Origin: an uncultured Oscillospiraceae bacterium
Lineage (GTDB): Bacteria; Bacillota; Clostridia; Oscillospirales; Oscillospiraceae
DNA length: 32,851 bases
Direction of reading: 5' to 3'
Assembly: GCA_947630755.1 (NCBI GenBank)
Contig: CANRIU010000020.1
Coordinates: 1-32,851 of the forward strand
Below are positions 22,625 through 32,671 of this stretch, one piece after another. Each line of letters begins with the position of its first letter. Within the stretch, counting starts at the first letter, position 1. Under the pieces are notes generated by a model, which saw only the letters and a program-made list of their open reading frames with translations, did not search any database and was not told the DNA's origin. The position numbers and the translations under genes are program-made.

Positions 22625-23878
22625 ATGACATATGAGGAGGCGCTGAGATTTATTCACTCGATGCGCCACGGCGGGCCGGACCTTGCGCGGATGAGGAGGG
22701 TGCTGCGGCGCCTTGGGGACCCGGATGAAAAATACAGTATAATACACGTCGCCGGGACAAACGGAAAGGGCTCCGTCAGCGCGTATATTGAGTCGATACT
22801 CAGGTGCGCCGGGTACAGGACGGGGCTTTTCACGTCGCCCTTCGTCACCCGGTTCAACGAGCGCATCAGGGTTGACGGCGGGGACATACCCGACGGGGAC
22901 CTTGCGGAGGTGACGGAGCGTGTGCGCTCCGTGCTTGAGGAGCTCGGGGAGAGCCCGGCGGAGTTTGAGCTTGTGACGCTGACGGGGCTGACGTACTTTG
23001 CACAGCGGGGCGTTGACGCCGCGGTGGTGGAGGTGGGCATGGGCGGGCCCAGGGACGCCACAAACGTTATAAGCCGCAGCGACATTTCGGTGTTTACGAA
23101 TATCGGCCTCGACCACACCCAGTATCTTGGCGGGACGGTGGAGGAGATCGCCGCCCTTAAATCCGGCATAGTGCGGCCCGGCGGCCTTGCCGCGGCCTAC
23201 TGCGACCCGGGGGGAGAGATAGCCCGGACCTGCCGTGAGCGGGGGGCGGAGCTTGAGGTCCTGGACACCGGAAGGGTATTCGTCACACACCACGGCATGG
23301 ACGGGTGCGGGTTTGATTTCGGGGACCTCCGGGGACTTAAAACGCCCCTTGCCGGGACATACCAGCCCTTCAACGCCGCCCTCGCAGTGACGGCGGTGAG
23401 GATGCTCGCCAAAAGGGGGTGGAGCATCGGCGACGAGGCCATACGCCGGGGAATCGAGACGGTGAGATGGCAGGGGAGATTTGAGCTTGTGCACCGCAGG
23501 CCCGACATGATAATCGACGGGGGACACAACCCCCAGGCCGTGAGGGCGACGGTGGAGAGCCTGGAGGAGAATTACCCCGGGCGGAAATTCATATTCATAT
23601 TCGGCGTCATGGCGGACAAGGACGTGGAGGGCATAATTGACGTTCTCGCCCCGGCGGCGCGTCGGTTTTTCTGCATCACCCCACCGGCGCCGAGGGCCCT
23701 TCCCGCCGTGGACCTGGCCGCGCTTCTGCGCGCAGGGGGGCTTGACGCCGAGGCGGCAGAGACGCCGGCAAAGGCCGTCTCGCTCGCCGTGGGTGCGGCG
23801 GGGGAGGAGGGAGTAATATGCGCTCTCGGGTCGCTTTACACGCTGGAGGATGTGCGCCGGGCGGCGGAGGCGATTTAG
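22625..23878 (+). CDS. folC: Folylpolyglutamate synthase / dihydrofolate synthase
   Basis: 417 residues, a Mur-ligase-type enzyme that adds glutamate to (dihydro)pteroate and folates, needed to retain and activate one-carbon carriers. The P-loop is GTNGKGS (44-50). LFTSPFVTRFNERIRVDG follows, then VEVGMGGPRDATNV (the usual form is GGRLDATN, so Pro-Arg is a variant), FTNIGLDHTQYLGGT, and DGGHNPQAVRATVESL in the C-terminal domain. Whether it also has dihydrofolate synthase activity cannot be read from the sequence. It stands alone between the BofA divergent promoter and the pyrG promoter; functionally it fits with glyA and the purine genes. Confidence 0.95.
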   Translation: MTYEEALRFIHSMRHGGPDLARMRRVLRRLGDPDEKYSIIHVAGTNGKGSVSAYIESILRCAGYRTGLFTSPFVTRFNERIRVDGGDIPDGDLAEVTERVRSVLEELGESPAEFELVTLTGLTYFAQRGVDAAVVEVGMGGPRDATNVISRSDISVFTNIGLDHTQYLGGTVEEIAALKSGIVRPGGLAAAYCDPGGEIARTCRERGAELEVLDTGRVFVTHHGMDGCGFDFGDLRGLKTPLAGTYQPFNAALAVTAVRMLAKRGWSIGDEAIRRGIETVRWQGRFELVHRRPDMIIDGGHNPQAVRATVESLEENYPGRKFIFIFGVMADKDVEGIIDVLAPAARRFFCITPPAPRALPAVDLAALLRAGGLDAEAAETPAKAVSLAVGAAGEEGVICALGSLYTLEDVRRAAEAI

Positions 23879-23934
23879 TCAAATGCGCCCATTGCGGGCC
23901 GTCAGGAGGGGCAAAAAACAGTATATAAAACACC

Positions 23935-23963
23935 TTGCATTGTGACTGACCTTCGAGTATAAT
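23935..23963 (+). promoter_or_regulatory. Promoter of pyrG-glmS
   Basis: TTGCAT (23935-23940), 17 bp, then perfect TATAAT (23958-23963). The expected start is near 23970. Confidence 0.8.
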
Positions 23964-23969
23964 ATCAGA

Positions 23970-24087
23970 TGTTGTGTTTTCACGTTTTCCAACGGCGGAG
24001 AGACGTGCCGATGAGGTGTCTTAGCCGTCGTCGGGGCGTTTCGATTTTCGTTTTGGACTGAATTTTGAGACAAGGAGAAAATCGGAA
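23970..24087 (+). promoter_or_regulatory. Structured 118-nt leader of pyrG
   Basis: ACGGC (near 23993) pairs with GCCGT (near 24029), enclosing AGACG/TGTCT. There is no T-run terminator, and the start region does not show the GGGC initial sequence used for CTP-sensing reiterative transcription in Bacillus pyrG. AAGGAG lies 10 nt before the start. Any regulatory role is a guess. Confidence 0.35.
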
Positions 24088-25695
24088 ATGAGCAAATATA
24101 TTTTTGTCACCGGGGGCGTCGTGTCCGGCCTTGGCAAGGGCATTACCGCAGCGTCCCTGGGGCGGCTTTTGAAGGCCCGGGGGCTCAAGGTCGCCGCGCA
24201 GAAGCTGGACCCCTACATAAACGTGGACCCGGGGACCATGAGCCCCTATCAGCACGGGGAGGTCTACGTCACCGAGGACGGCGCGGAGACGGACCTGGAC
24301 CTGGGCCACTACGAGAGATTCATCGACGAGGACCTGAACAAATACTCAAACCTCACCACAGGTAAGGTCTATGCCAACGTCATCGGCAAGGAGCGCCGGG
24401 GGGAGTATCTGGGCAGCACCGTGCAGGTCATACCCCATGTGACAAACGAGATAAAGGAGTTTATATACTCCGTCGGCAGAAAGACGAACGCCGACGTGGT
24501 CATTACCGAGATAGGCGGAACCGCCGGGGACATCGAGTCCCAGCCCTTCCTTGAGGCGATTCGCCAGGTAGGGCTTGAGGTGGGGCCGGAGAACCGCCTT
24601 TACATCCATGTGACCCTTGTGCCCTACCTTCGGGCCTCCGGCGAGCACAAGTCAAAGCCCACCCAGCACTCCGTGAAGGAGCTCCAGGGCATGGGCATCA
24701 CGCCGGATATAATCGTCCTTCGCTGCGACGAGCCGATAGAGGACGAGAGCATTTTTAAGAAGATAGCGCATTTTTGCAATGTTAAGCCCGACTGCGTAGT
24801 TGAGAACGTCACCCTCCCCATACTTTACGAGGCGCCGCTGATGCTGGAGAAGGAGCACTTCTCCGACGTCGTATGCCGGGAGCTCCATATCGACGCCCCG
24901 GCCCCGGACCTTGAGGAGTGGAGGGCGATGGTGGAGAGCATAAAGAGCCTCCACAAGGACGTGACCATAGGGCTTGTGGGAAAGTACGTCCAGCTCCACG
25001 ACGCGTATCTCTCCGTCTCCGAGGCCCTGCGCCACGCAGGCTTCGCCCTGGGCGCGAGGGTGAATATCCAGTGGATAGACTCGGAGAACATAACTGAGGA
25101 GAATTATACCGAGGTTCTAAAGGAGCTTGACGGCATCATCGTCCCCGGGGGCTTCGGACAGCGGGGGATAGAGGGCATGGTGCTCGCCGCGCGCTATGCC
25201 CGGGAGACAAAGACGCCGTATTTCGGCATATGCCTGGGGATGCAGATAGCCTGCATTGAGTTTGCAAGGAACGTTCTCGGCTGGAAGGACGCCAACTCCA
25301 GGGAGTTTGACGAGAACGCCTCCCACCGGGTCATTGACTTCATGCCCGGACAGCACGACGACATTGACAAGGGCGGTACCCTGAGGCTCGGCGCATGGCC
25401 CTGCCACATAAGGATGAACACCACCATGGAGCGCTGCTACAGGACCCAGCGGATAATGGAGCGGCACAGGCACCGCTATGAGTTCAACAACGAGTTCTAC
25501 ATGGACTTTGAATTCGGCGGCATGGCCTTCTCCGGCATGAGCCCGGACGGGAGGCTTGTGGAGACGGTGGAGCTCCCGGGACATGAGTTTTACTTGGGCG
25601 TGCAGTTCCACCCGGAGTTCAAGAGCCGCCCGAATAAGCCCCACCCGCTGTTTCTCGGCTTTGTGGAGGCGTCCCTCAACAACAAAAACCGATAA
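24088..25695 (+). CDS. pyrG: CTP synthase
   Basis: 535 residues, full length. It makes CTP from UTP using ATP and ammonia from glutamine. The N-terminal synthetase domain opens [23 protein letters not shown] (P-loop), with the [20 protein letters not shown] and [10 protein letters not shown] blocks and [11 protein letters not shown] near 141. The glutaminase domain has VPGGFGQRG (352-360), YFGICLGMQ with nucleophile Cys382, and QFHPEF near the end. No residues are missing. glmS begins 11 bp after its stop, so the two form an operon; both use glutamine amide nitrogen. Confidence 0.99.
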   Translation: MSKYIFVTGGVVSGLGKGITAASLGRLLKARGLKVAAQKLDPYINVDPGTMSPYQHGEVYVTEDGAETDLDLGHYERFIDEDLNKYSNLTTGKVYANVIGKERRGEYLGSTVQVIPHVTNEIKEFIYSVGRKTNADVVITEIGGTAGDIESQPFLEAIRQVGLEVGPENRLYIHVTLVPYLRASGEHKSKPTQHSVKELQGMGITPDIIVLRCDEPIEDESIFKKIAHFCNVKPDCVVENVTLPILYEAPLMLEKEHFSDVVCRELHIDAPAPDLEEWRAMVESIKSLHKDVTIGLVGKYVQLHDAYLSVSEALRHAGFALGARVNIQWIDSENITEENYTEVLKELDGIIVPGGFGQRGIEGMVLAARYARETKTPYFGICLGMQIACIEFARNVLGWKDANSREFDENASHRVIDFMPGQHDDIDKGGTLRLGAWPCHIRMNTTMERCYRTQRIMERHRHRYEFNNEFYMDFEFGGMAFSGMSPDGRLVETVELPGHEFYLGVQFHPEFKSRPNKPHPLFLGFVEASLNNKNR

Positions 25696-25706
25696 GGAGA
25701 TCGCTT

Positions 25707-27533
25707 ATGTGCGGTATAGTTGGTTTCTCGGGTACAAGAGAGGCCGCCCCGGTCCTTATTGACGGGCTTAAGCGGCTTGAGTACAGGGGCTACGACTCCG
25801 CCGGCATCGCCGTCGCCGACGGTGAGAGGATAAATGTGGCGAAGGTCAAGGGCTACGTCCGGAATCTTTCGGAGATGACCCACGACGGCGCGGACATAAA
25901 GGGCTTTCTCGGCGTGGGCCACACCCGCTGGGCCACCCACGGCGCGCCCAACGACATAAACGCCCACCCCCATATGTCCTCCGACGGGCGGTTTGCCGTG
26001 GTCCACAACGGAATAATCGAAAACTACGCCCAGCTCCGGGAGGAGCTGACGGCAAAGGGAGTCAAATTCGTCTCCGACACGGACACCGAGGTCGTGGCTC
26101 ACCTTTTGGAGGAGTATTACCAGGGCGACGCCAAAAAGGCCGTCATGCGCACGGCGGCGCGGCTGGAGGGGTCATACTCCCTGGGGGTCGTGTGCCTCGA
26201 CGGTACGGGGCGGCTTTTCGCCATGCGGGAGCAGAGTCCCCTTATACTCGGCGTGGGCGTGGGGGAGAATTACTTCGCCTCCGACGTGGCGGCCCTTGTG
26301 CCCCACACGAAAAACGTCATCTACCTGGACGACGGGGAGTTTGCGGAGATAACCCCGGAGGAGATAACCGTCTACGACGTGAGGGGGATCCCGGTCAATA
26401 AGCCCATTTCCCGGATAGCCTGGGACGTGGAGGCAGCGGAGAAGGGCGGCTACGAGCACTTCATGCTCAAGGAGATAATGGAGCAGCCCGCCTGCTTCAA
26501 GGCCACGGTGGAGCCCAGAATAAAGGACGGGCGGATAGAGTTTGAGAGCTTCAGTCTCTCCGATGAGGAGCTATTCGGCATAGACAGGATAATAATCACC
26601 GCCTGCGGTTCCGCGGGGTACGCCGGGCAGGTGGGCAGGTACGTCATCGAGGAGCTGTGCCGCATACCCGTCAGCGTTGAGCTGGCAAGCGAGCTGCGCT
26701 ATCGAAACCCCATCATAAATGAGAAAACTCTGCTCATTGTCATATCCCAGTCCGGCGAGACGGCGGACACCATCGCGGCGCTGAAGGAGTGCCGCGCCCG
26801 GGGGGCGAGGACCCTCGCCATAGTGAACGTGGTGGGCAGCACCATCGCGAAGCTTGCGGACCACGTCATATACACCTGGGCGGGGCCGGAGATAGCCGTC
26901 GCCACCACAAAGGGCTACACGACACAGGTGGCTGTGCTGGATATGCTGGCGATTTACCTCGCCGACAGGCTGGGGCGTCTGGAAAAGAGCAGATACGACG
27001 AGCTCATCGTCGCCCTCCACGACATGCCGGGGAAGATACAGCGCGCCATAGATTTAAACCGCCGGGTGAAGAGACTGGCAAAGCGCCTCTGCCGCCACAA
27101 CGACATATATTTCATAGGGCGCAATCTTGACTACGCCGTAAGCATGGAGGGCTCGCTAAAGCTCAAGGAGATAAGCTACATTTTCGCCGAGGCCTACGCC
27201 GCCGGGGAGCTGAAGCACGGGACCATAGCCCTTGTGGAGCAGGGGTCCCTGGTGGTGACGCTCGCCTGCTACGAGCCGCTTTTGGAAAAGACCATGTCGA
27301 ACATCGAGGAGGTCAAGGCCCGGGGGGCCGAGGTCCTCGCCGTGGTCCTTGAGGACAACAGGCAGATAGTCAAAATGGCGGATGAGTTCATCCTCGTCCC
27401 CCGCACGGAGCCCCTTTTCACCCCGATAGCCCAGATCGTTCCCCTCCAGCTCTTCGCTTACTATGTGGCAAAGGAGCGGGGCTGCGACATCGACAAGCCG
27501 AAGAATCTGGCAAAATCCGTGACGGTGGAATAA
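25707..27533 (+). CDS. glmS: Glutamine-fructose-6-phosphate aminotransferase
   Basis: 608 residues. It makes glucosamine-6-phosphate, the first step to UDP-GlcNAc for peptidoglycan. MCGIVGFSG gives the processed N-terminal Cys2 nucleophile. The glutaminase domain includes VGHTRWATHG and the VHNGIIENY block. Two SIS isomerase domains follow (about 285-425 and 455-590), with ACGSAGYAG, SQSGETADTIAAL and GRNLDYAVSMEGSLKLKEISYIFAEAY; it ends in LAKSVTVE. AAGGAG precedes the ATG. The 11-bp gap after pyrG leaves no room for the glmS ribozyme common upstream of this gene in Firmicutes, so control is probably different. Confidence 0.99.
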   Translation: MCGIVGFSGTREAAPVLIDGLKRLEYRGYDSAGIAVADGERINVAKVKGYVRNLSEMTHDGADIKGFLGVGHTRWATHGAPNDINAHPHMSSDGRFAVVHNGIIENYAQLREELTAKGVKFVSDTDTEVVAHLLEEYYQGDAKKAVMRTAARLEGSYSLGVVCLDGTGRLFAMREQSPLILGVGVGENYFASDVAALVPHTKNVIYLDDGEFAEITPEEITVYDVRGIPVNKPISRIAWDVEAAEKGGYEHFMLKEIMEQPACFKATVEPRIKDGRIEFESFSLSDEELFGIDRIIITACGSAGYAGQVGRYVIEELCRIPVSVELASELRYRNPIINEKTLLIVISQSGETADTIAALKECRARGARTLAIVNVVGSTIAKLADHVIYTWAGPEIAVATTKGYTTQVAVLDMLAIYLADRLGRLEKSRYDELIVALHDMPGKIQRAIDLNRRVKRLAKRLCRHNDIYFIGRNLDYAVSMEGSLKLKEISYIFAEAYAAGELKHGTIALVEQGSLVVTLACYEPLLEKTMSNIEEVKARGAEVLAVVLEDNRQIVKMADEFILVPRTEPLFTPIAQIVPLQLFAYYVAKERGCDIDKPKNLAKSVTVE

Positions 27534-27553
27534 ACTGGCGAAAAATGGCTGCG

Positions 27554-27612
27554 CCCTTTTCCCGCCCTGCGCGCCGCCGTAGGCGGCACTTGGGCGGCAA
27601 AAGGGATTTTTT
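27554..27612 (+). terminator. Terminator of pyrG-glmS
   Basis: CCCTTTTCCCGCCC (27554-27567) pairs with GGGCGGCAAAAGGG (27592-27605), with one mismatch. A GCCGCC/GGCGGC arm lies inside, and ATTTTTT follows. Confidence 0.88.
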
Positions 27613-27637
27613 CCGACGTACATGCCGCCGGAAAAAA
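27607..27637. terminator. T/A-flanked hairpin after the glmS terminator
   Basis: TTTTTTCCG pairs perfectly with CGGAAAAAA across a 13-nt loop. It shares the T-run of the preceding terminator and could act on the opposite strand. Confidence 0.5.
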
Positions 27638-27708
27638 TATCAAAGTTGAGATACAACAGGGGCGGACCGTTCTGACCGCCCGGACATTCCGAAAGGACCG
27701 ATACACCT

Positions 27709-29139
27709 ATGAAAGACCGTTACGAAAATCCCCTGTGCAGCCGCTACGCCTCCAGGGAGATGCAGTACATCTTCTCCCCGGACTTCAAGTTCTCCACCTG
27801 GCGCAGGCTGTGGATAGCCCTGGCAGAGAGCGAAAAGGAGCTGGGCCTGCCCATAACTCAGGAGCAGATCGACGAGATGCGCGCCCATGTCACCGACATC
27901 GACTACGACCTTGCCGACCAGTACGAGCATAAGCTCCGCCACGACGTGATGGCCCATGTCCACACCTTCGGCGACGCCTGCCCCAGGGCAAAGCCCATAA
28001 TCCACCTTGGCGCAACGAGCTGCTATGTGGGGGACAACACGGACATAATACAGATGCGTCGGGGCCTTTTGCAGGTGAAGAAGCTTCTGGTGAACGCCAT
28101 AGCCGCCCTTGCGGACTTCGCCCGGGAGCACAGGGACGTGCCGACCCTTGCCTACACCCACTTTCAGGCCGCCCAGCCCACAACGGTGGGCAAGCGGGCC
28201 ACACTGTGGACTCAGGACCTCTTGATGGACCTGGAGAGGCTGGACTTTGAGCTTTCCCACTTAAAGCTTTTAGGGTGCAAGGGCACCACGGGCACCGGGG
28301 CCAGCTTTCTGGAGCTGTTCCACGGCGACCACGAGAAGGTGAAGCTCCTTGAGAAGAAAATAGCGGAGAAGATGGGCTTTGAGGCGTGTATGCCCGTCTC
28401 CGGGCAGACATACTCCCGGAAGGTGGACGCATACGTCCTTGACGTGCTGGCGGACATCGCCACAAGCTGCGCCAAGATGGCTACGGACATAAGGCTCCTC
28501 GCCCACATGAAGGAGTTTGACGAGCCCTTCGAGACGAACCAGATAGGCTCCTCCGCCATGGCCTACAAGCGCAACCCCATGCGGTGCGAGCGGGTGGTGA
28601 GCCTTGCCAGATACATTATAAACGACGCCAAAAACGCCTCCGACACCGCCGCCGCCCAGTGGCTGGAGCGGACGCTGGACGACAGCGCCAACAGGCGCAT
28701 CTCCATTCCGGAGTCATTTTTGGGCGTGGACGCCATTTTGACGCTCATTATCAACGTGGTGAAAAACGGCAAGATTTATCCCCGGGTCATGGAGAAGCAC
28801 CTTTCCGAGGAGCTGCCCTTCATGGCGAGCGAAAATATCCTGATGGACGCCGTGGAGCGGGGCGGAGACAGGCAGGAGCTCCATGAGCGCATCCGCCAGT
28901 ACTCCCAGACAGCCGCGGCGAGAGTTAAGCTGGAGGGCGGGGACAACAACCTGCTGGAGCTCCTTTTGAAGGACGAGAAATTCGGACTTACGGAGGAGTC
29001 GCTCAAAGAGGTCCTTGACATACGGAAATTCGTGGGACGCGCCCCGGAGCAGACGGAGGAGTTCCTTGAGGAATATGTGAGGCCCGTACTTGAAGAAAAC
29101 GCCGCGCTGCTGGGTCTTGAGGCTCAGGTGCGCGTCTGA
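27709..29139 (+). CDS. purB: Adenylosuccinate lyase
   Basis: 476 residues. It splits SAICAR to AICAR and adenylosuccinate to AMP, releasing fumarate both times. The fumarase/aspartase-superfamily signature SSAMAYKRNPMRCE lies near residue 281. HVHTFGDACPRAKPIIHLGATSCYVGDNTD and AYTHFQAAQPTTVGKRATLW (with the catalytic His) are typical of the longer, eukaryote-like PurB form. AAAGGA lies about 11 nt before the ATG. The 175-bp space before it holds the glmS terminator and a 6-bp GGGCGG/CCGCCC stem (about 27661-27682) but no clear promoter. It is the first of four pur genes. Confidence 0.97.
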   Translation: MKDRYENPLCSRYASREMQYIFSPDFKFSTWRRLWIALAESEKELGLPITQEQIDEMRAHVTDIDYDLADQYEHKLRHDVMAHVHTFGDACPRAKPIIHLGATSCYVGDNTDIIQMRRGLLQVKKLLVNAIAALADFAREHRDVPTLAYTHFQAAQPTTVGKRATLWTQDLLMDLERLDFELSHLKLLGCKGTTGTGASFLELFHGDHEKVKLLEKKIAEKMGFEACMPVSGQTYSRKVDAYVLDVLADIATSCAKMATDIRLLAHMKEFDEPFETNQIGSSAMAYKRNPMRCERVVSLARYIINDAKNASDTAAAQWLERTLDDSANRRISIPESFLGVDAILTLIINVVKNGKIYPRVMEKHLSEELPFMASENILMDAVERGGDRQELHERIRQYSQTAAARVKLEGGDNNLLELLLKDEKFGLTEESLKEVLDIRKFVGRAPEQTEEFLEEYVRPVLEENAALLGLEAQVRV

Positions 29140-29150
29140 GGAGGATAAAA

Positions 29151-30422
29151 ATGCTTACTGCTGTTGTTGGCATAAACTGGGGAGACGAGGGCAAGGGTCG
29201 GATGGTGGACCTATTGAGCTCCCACTACGACATGGTTATCCGCTATCAGGGCGGAAACAACGCCGGACACACCGTCATAAACGAGAGGGGCAAGTTCATT
29301 CTTAATCTGCTGCCCTCCGGCATTTTGCGGGATGAGACGGTGAACGTCATGGGCCCCGGCATGGTCATTGACCTTGAGCACCTGACGGGGGAGATGGAAA
29401 AGCTCCGGGAGAAGGGGATAGAGATAACCCCCCGGCACCTTGTCATCTCCGACAGGGCGACGGTTTGTATGCCCTACCACAAGATGATGGACATTTTGGA
29501 GGAGGAGCGCCTTGGCGGCAAGGCATACGGCTCCACCCGGCGCGGCATCGCCCCGGTGTACGCGGATAAGTACATGAAAAAGACCGTCCGCATGGGGGAC
29601 CTTATGCACCCGGAGTCTCTGCGGGCGCATTTGAAGGACCTTTGCCAGTGGAAGAACCTGACCGTGGCGGGGGGCTATAACCACGAGAGCGTGGACCCGG
29701 ACGAGATGTACGCCTGGCTTGAGAAGTACGGCTTCCCTCTGAGGGACTATGTGAAGGACACCACCCAGTACCTGACAAAGGCTGTGGATGAGGGCAAGTC
29801 CATCATGTTCGAGGCGCAGCTGGGTGCTCTCCGGGACATCGACTTCGGCATCTACCCCTACACCTCCAGCTCCAGCACCATCGCCGCCTACGCGCCCATC
29901 GGCGCGGGCATCCCGGCAAAGCGCCTTGATAACGTTGTGGGCATAATGAAGGCCTACTCCAGCTGCGTGGGCGCGGGACCCTTCACCTGCGAGATGTTCG
30001 GCGCCGAGGCCGAGGCCCTCCGGGAGGCCGGAGGCGAGTACGGCGCGGCTACCGGCCGTCCCCGGAGAGTGGGCGGCTTCGACGTGGTGGCCTCCCGCTA
30101 CGGCTGCCTTGTCCAAGGCGCCACGGAGATCGCGCTGACAAAGCTTGACGTGCTCTCCTACCTCGACCGCATCCCCGTGGTGACACACTACGACGTGAAC
30201 GGGAAACAGGTGGACTATTTCCCCACCGGGGACGAGCTTGAGTGCGCAAAGCCCGTTGTTGAGTACCTGCCCGGCTGGCACACGGACATCTCCGCCTGCC
30301 GCTCCTTCGACGATCTGCCGAAGGAGGCACAGGATTATGTAAACTTCATCGCCGAGTCCACCAACACCCACATAAAATACGTCTCCGTCGGCGCGGGAAG
30401 AGACGAGTATTTCGAGATGTGA
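29151..30422 (+). CDS. purA: Adenylosuccinate synthetase
   Basis: 423 residues. It joins IMP and aspartate using GTP, committing to AMP. The GTP-binding loop is INWGDEGKG (8-16, with Asp12), followed by GGNNAGHTV (catalytic His40), GSTRRGIAPVYADK, the IMP-site FEAQLGALRDIDFGIYPYTS and TGRPRRVGGFD. The usual loop reads GWGDEGKG, so Asn at the first position is a mild variant. GAGGAGG in the 11-bp gap after purB serves as ribosome site. With purB it makes the two-step IMP to AMP branch. Confidence 0.98.
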   Translation: MLTAVVGINWGDEGKGRMVDLLSSHYDMVIRYQGGNNAGHTVINERGKFILNLLPSGILRDETVNVMGPGMVIDLEHLTGEMEKLREKGIEITPRHLVISDRATVCMPYHKMMDILEEERLGGKAYGSTRRGIAPVYADKYMKKTVRMGDLMHPESLRAHLKDLCQWKNLTVAGGYNHESVDPDEMYAWLEKYGFPLRDYVKDTTQYLTKAVDEGKSIMFEAQLGALRDIDFGIYPYTSSSSTIAAYAPIGAGIPAKRLDNVVGIMKAYSSCVGAGPFTCEMFGAEAEALREAGGEYGAATGRPRRVGGFDVVASRYGCLVQGATEIALTKLDVLSYLDRIPVVTHYDVNGKQVDYFPTGDELECAKPVVEYLPGWHTDISACRSFDDLPKEAQDYVNFIAESTNTHIKYVSVGAGRDEYFEM

Positions 30423-30465
30423 TCTCACTTAAAAAAAGAAATAAAAACCCAGGAGGTTTATAAAC

Positions 30466-31179
30466 ATGGAAAAGCGCGAACAGCTCTATGAGGGCAAGGC
30501 CAAGAAGGTCTTTGCCACCGACGACCCCAACCTCGTCATTGTAAGCTACAAGGACGACGCCACCGCCTTTGACGGCCTCAAGAAGGGCACCATCCAGGGC
30601 AAGGGCTCCATCAACAACCGCATGACCAACTTCCTCATGCGCAAGCTGGAGGCCGCCGGGGTCCCCACGCATCTGCTGGAGGAGCTCTCCGACCGGGAGA
30701 CATTGGTGCGCAAGGTCACCATCGTCCCTCTGGAGGTCATCATCCGCAACGTCTCCGCCGGGTCCTTCTCCAAAAAGTACGGCGTGCCCGAGGGCATCGT
30801 CTTTGACGCGCCCACCATCGAGTTCTCCTACAAGAACGACGACCTCCACGACCCGCTGCTCAACGCCTACCACGCCGTGGCGTTGAAGCTCGCCTCCTGG
30901 GAGGAAATAGAGCTCATCAAGAAGTACGCCTTCGCCGTCAACGAGTTTTTGAAGGCGGAGATGGCCTCCTGCGGCGTGCGCCTTGTGGACTTCAAGCTGG
31001 AGTTCGGCAAGACCGCGGACGGCCGGATCGTCCTTGCCGACGAGATAAGCCCCGACACCTGCCGCTTCTGGGATATGGAGACGGGCGAGAAGCTGGACAA
31101 GGACAGGTTTAGGAGAGACCTTGGCAACGTAGAAAATGCGTACCATGAAATGATGAAAAGACTTGGCTTAGCCGAGTAA
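30466..31179 (+). CDS. purC: Phosphoribosylaminoimidazole-succinocarboxamide synthase
   Basis: 237 residues, the normal bacterial length. It condenses CAIR with aspartate to SAICAR in purine synthesis. Motifs: [19 protein letters not shown] (ATP site), [39 protein letters not shown], and [31 protein letters not shown] near the C-terminus. GGAGG lies 8 nt before the ATG in a 43-bp gap after purA. Its product is the first substrate of PurB in this same operon. Confidence 0.98.
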   Translation: MEKREQLYEGKAKKVFATDDPNLVIVSYKDDATAFDGLKKGTIQGKGSINNRMTNFLMRKLEAAGVPTHLLEELSDRETLVRKVTIVPLEVIIRNVSAGSFSKKYGVPEGIVFDAPTIEFSYKNDDLHDPLLNAYHAVALKLASWEEIELIKKYAFAVNEFLKAEMASCGVRLVDFKLEFGKTADGRIVLADEISPDTCRFWDMETGEKLDKDRFRRDLGNVENAYHEMMKRLGLAE

Positions 31180-31243
31180 AAAATCTTTGCTTGCTCCGCA
31201 CAATTTGATATTTTTTGCAATGGGGCAGAAGGGATCATATTAT

Positions 31244-32665
31244 ATGGATATTTTTGACCATATCCATGAGGAGTGCGGCGTATTCGGGATATACGCCGCA
31301 AATCCTTTTCATGTGGGGAATACAGTTTACTACGGCCTCTACGCCCTCCAGCACCGTGGGCAGGAGAGCTGCGGGATAACGGTCTCAAACGAGGGGCACT
31401 TCACCACGGTGAAGGACCTGGGGCTCGTCTCCGAGGTCTTTACCCCGGAGAGGCTGGCATCCCTTGGGGAGGGGTCCATGGCGGTGGGCCATGTGCGCTA
31501 CGGCACCACTGGCAACTCGGGACGCGAGAACGCCCAGCCCATAGTGGTGAGCCACTTCACTGGGGCCCTCGCCACGGTCCACAACGGAAACCTGACCAAC
31601 GCCGCCGCCCTCCGCCGGGAGCTGGAGAGCCGGGGGAGCATCTTCCACACCACATCGGACACGGAGATAATCTCCTACGTCCTCACTCAGGAGAGGCTGG
31701 AGACATACACCCCCGAGGACGCGGTGCTCAGGGCCATGGACCGCCTGAAGGGCGCCTACTCCCTTATCCTGATGCTGGAGGACAAGCTCATCGCCGTCCG
31801 GGACAAGAACGGCTTCAGGCCCTTGTGCTACGGGCGCAACAGCCACGGGGACTACGTCATAGCGTCGGAGACCTGCGCTCTCTCCTCCGTTTCCGCTGAG
31901 TACATCCGGGACATTGACCCCGGGGAGGTGGTGGTCTTTGACAGGACGGGCGTACACTCCATCAGGGACAACTGCGGCAAGGCCCCGGAGGCCATGTGCA
32001 TTTTTGAGTATATCTACTTCTCCCGCCCGGACTCCCGGATCTATGGCAGCTCCATCCACCACGCGCGACTGAGGGCGGGGCAGTTCCTCGCCCGGGACTA
32101 CCCGGTGGAGGCGGACATCGTCATCGGCGTCCCCGACTCCGGCACCGACGGGGCCATAGGTTACTCACAGGAGAGCGGCATACCCTATGACATCGGACTT
32201 ATCAAAAATAAATATATAGGCCGCACGTTTATCTCCCCGGGGCAGAAATCCAGGGAGACGGGGGTGCGCATAAAACTGAACGCCGTCAGCGAGACGGTTT
32301 CCGGCAAGCGCGTGGTGCTGGTGGACGACTCCATCGTCAGGAGCACCACCATCGCCCGGACGGTTGCCATACTCCGGGAGGCCGGGGCGACACAGGTCCA
32401 CGTCCGCGTGACCGCGCCGCCGTTTTTGAACCCCTGCTACTACGGCGTGGACATCGACTCCCGGGAACACCTCATAGCCAGCCGCTATACCGTTCCGGAG
32501 ATATGTCGGCTCATCGGCGCGGACTCCCTGGGGTATCTGGGCATAGAGCACCTGACGGAGCTGCCCGGCTCCGGCGGGCACGGCTACTGCACCGCCTGCT
32601 TCACGGGGGAGTACAAGACGAGACTCCCGGAGGAGACAAAGCGGGATATGTTTGAGGGAAACTGA
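31244..32665 (+). CDS. purF: Amidophosphoribosyltransferase
   Basis: 473 residues from the ATG at 31244. This start has AAGGGA upstream and leaves a 10-residue propeptide before the CGVFGIYA nucleophile Cys11, as in the Bacillus enzyme; the frame is open back to 31187 but the extra 19 residues do not look like PurF. It makes phosphoribosylamine from PRPP and glutamine, the first committed purine step. VGHVRYGTTG lies in the glutaminase domain, and VVLVDDSIVRSTT is the PRPP loop. Cysteines in EAMCIFEYIYF, NPCYYG and GYCTACFTG match the iron-sulfur cluster ligands of the oxygen-sensitive Bacillus-type enzyme. Last gene of the purB-A-C-F operon. Confidence 0.98.
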   Translation: MDIFDHIHEECGVFGIYAANPFHVGNTVYYGLYALQHRGQESCGITVSNEGHFTTVKDLGLVSEVFTPERLASLGEGSMAVGHVRYGTTGNSGRENAQPIVVSHFTGALATVHNGNLTNAAALRRELESRGSIFHTTSDTEIISYVLTQERLETYTPEDAVLRAMDRLKGAYSLILMLEDKLIAVRDKNGFRPLCYGRNSHGDYVIASETCALSSVSAEYIRDIDPGEVVVFDRTGVHSIRDNCGKAPEAMCIFEYIYFSRPDSRIYGSSIHHARLRAGQFLARDYPVEADIVIGVPDSGTDGAIGYSQESGIPYDIGLIKNKYIGRTFISPGQKSRETGVRIKLNAVSETVSGKRVVLVDDSIVRSTTIARTVAILREAGATQVHVRVTAPPFLNPCYYGVDIDSREHLIASRYTVPEICRLIGADSLGYLGIEHLTELPGSGGHGYCTACFTGEYKTRLPEETKRDMFEGN

Positions 32666-32671
32666 GACTGT

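Noticed and set aside
29211-30428. 405-residue minus-strand open frame opposite purA
   Set aside because: Shadow of purA; purA is complete with all motifs and lies in an operon on the plus strand.
31201-31249. TTGCAA, 17 bp, TATTAT just before the purF start
   Set aside because: The spacing is perfect, but transcription would begin inside the purF coding region after its ATG, so it cannot serve this start; purC read-through is simpler.
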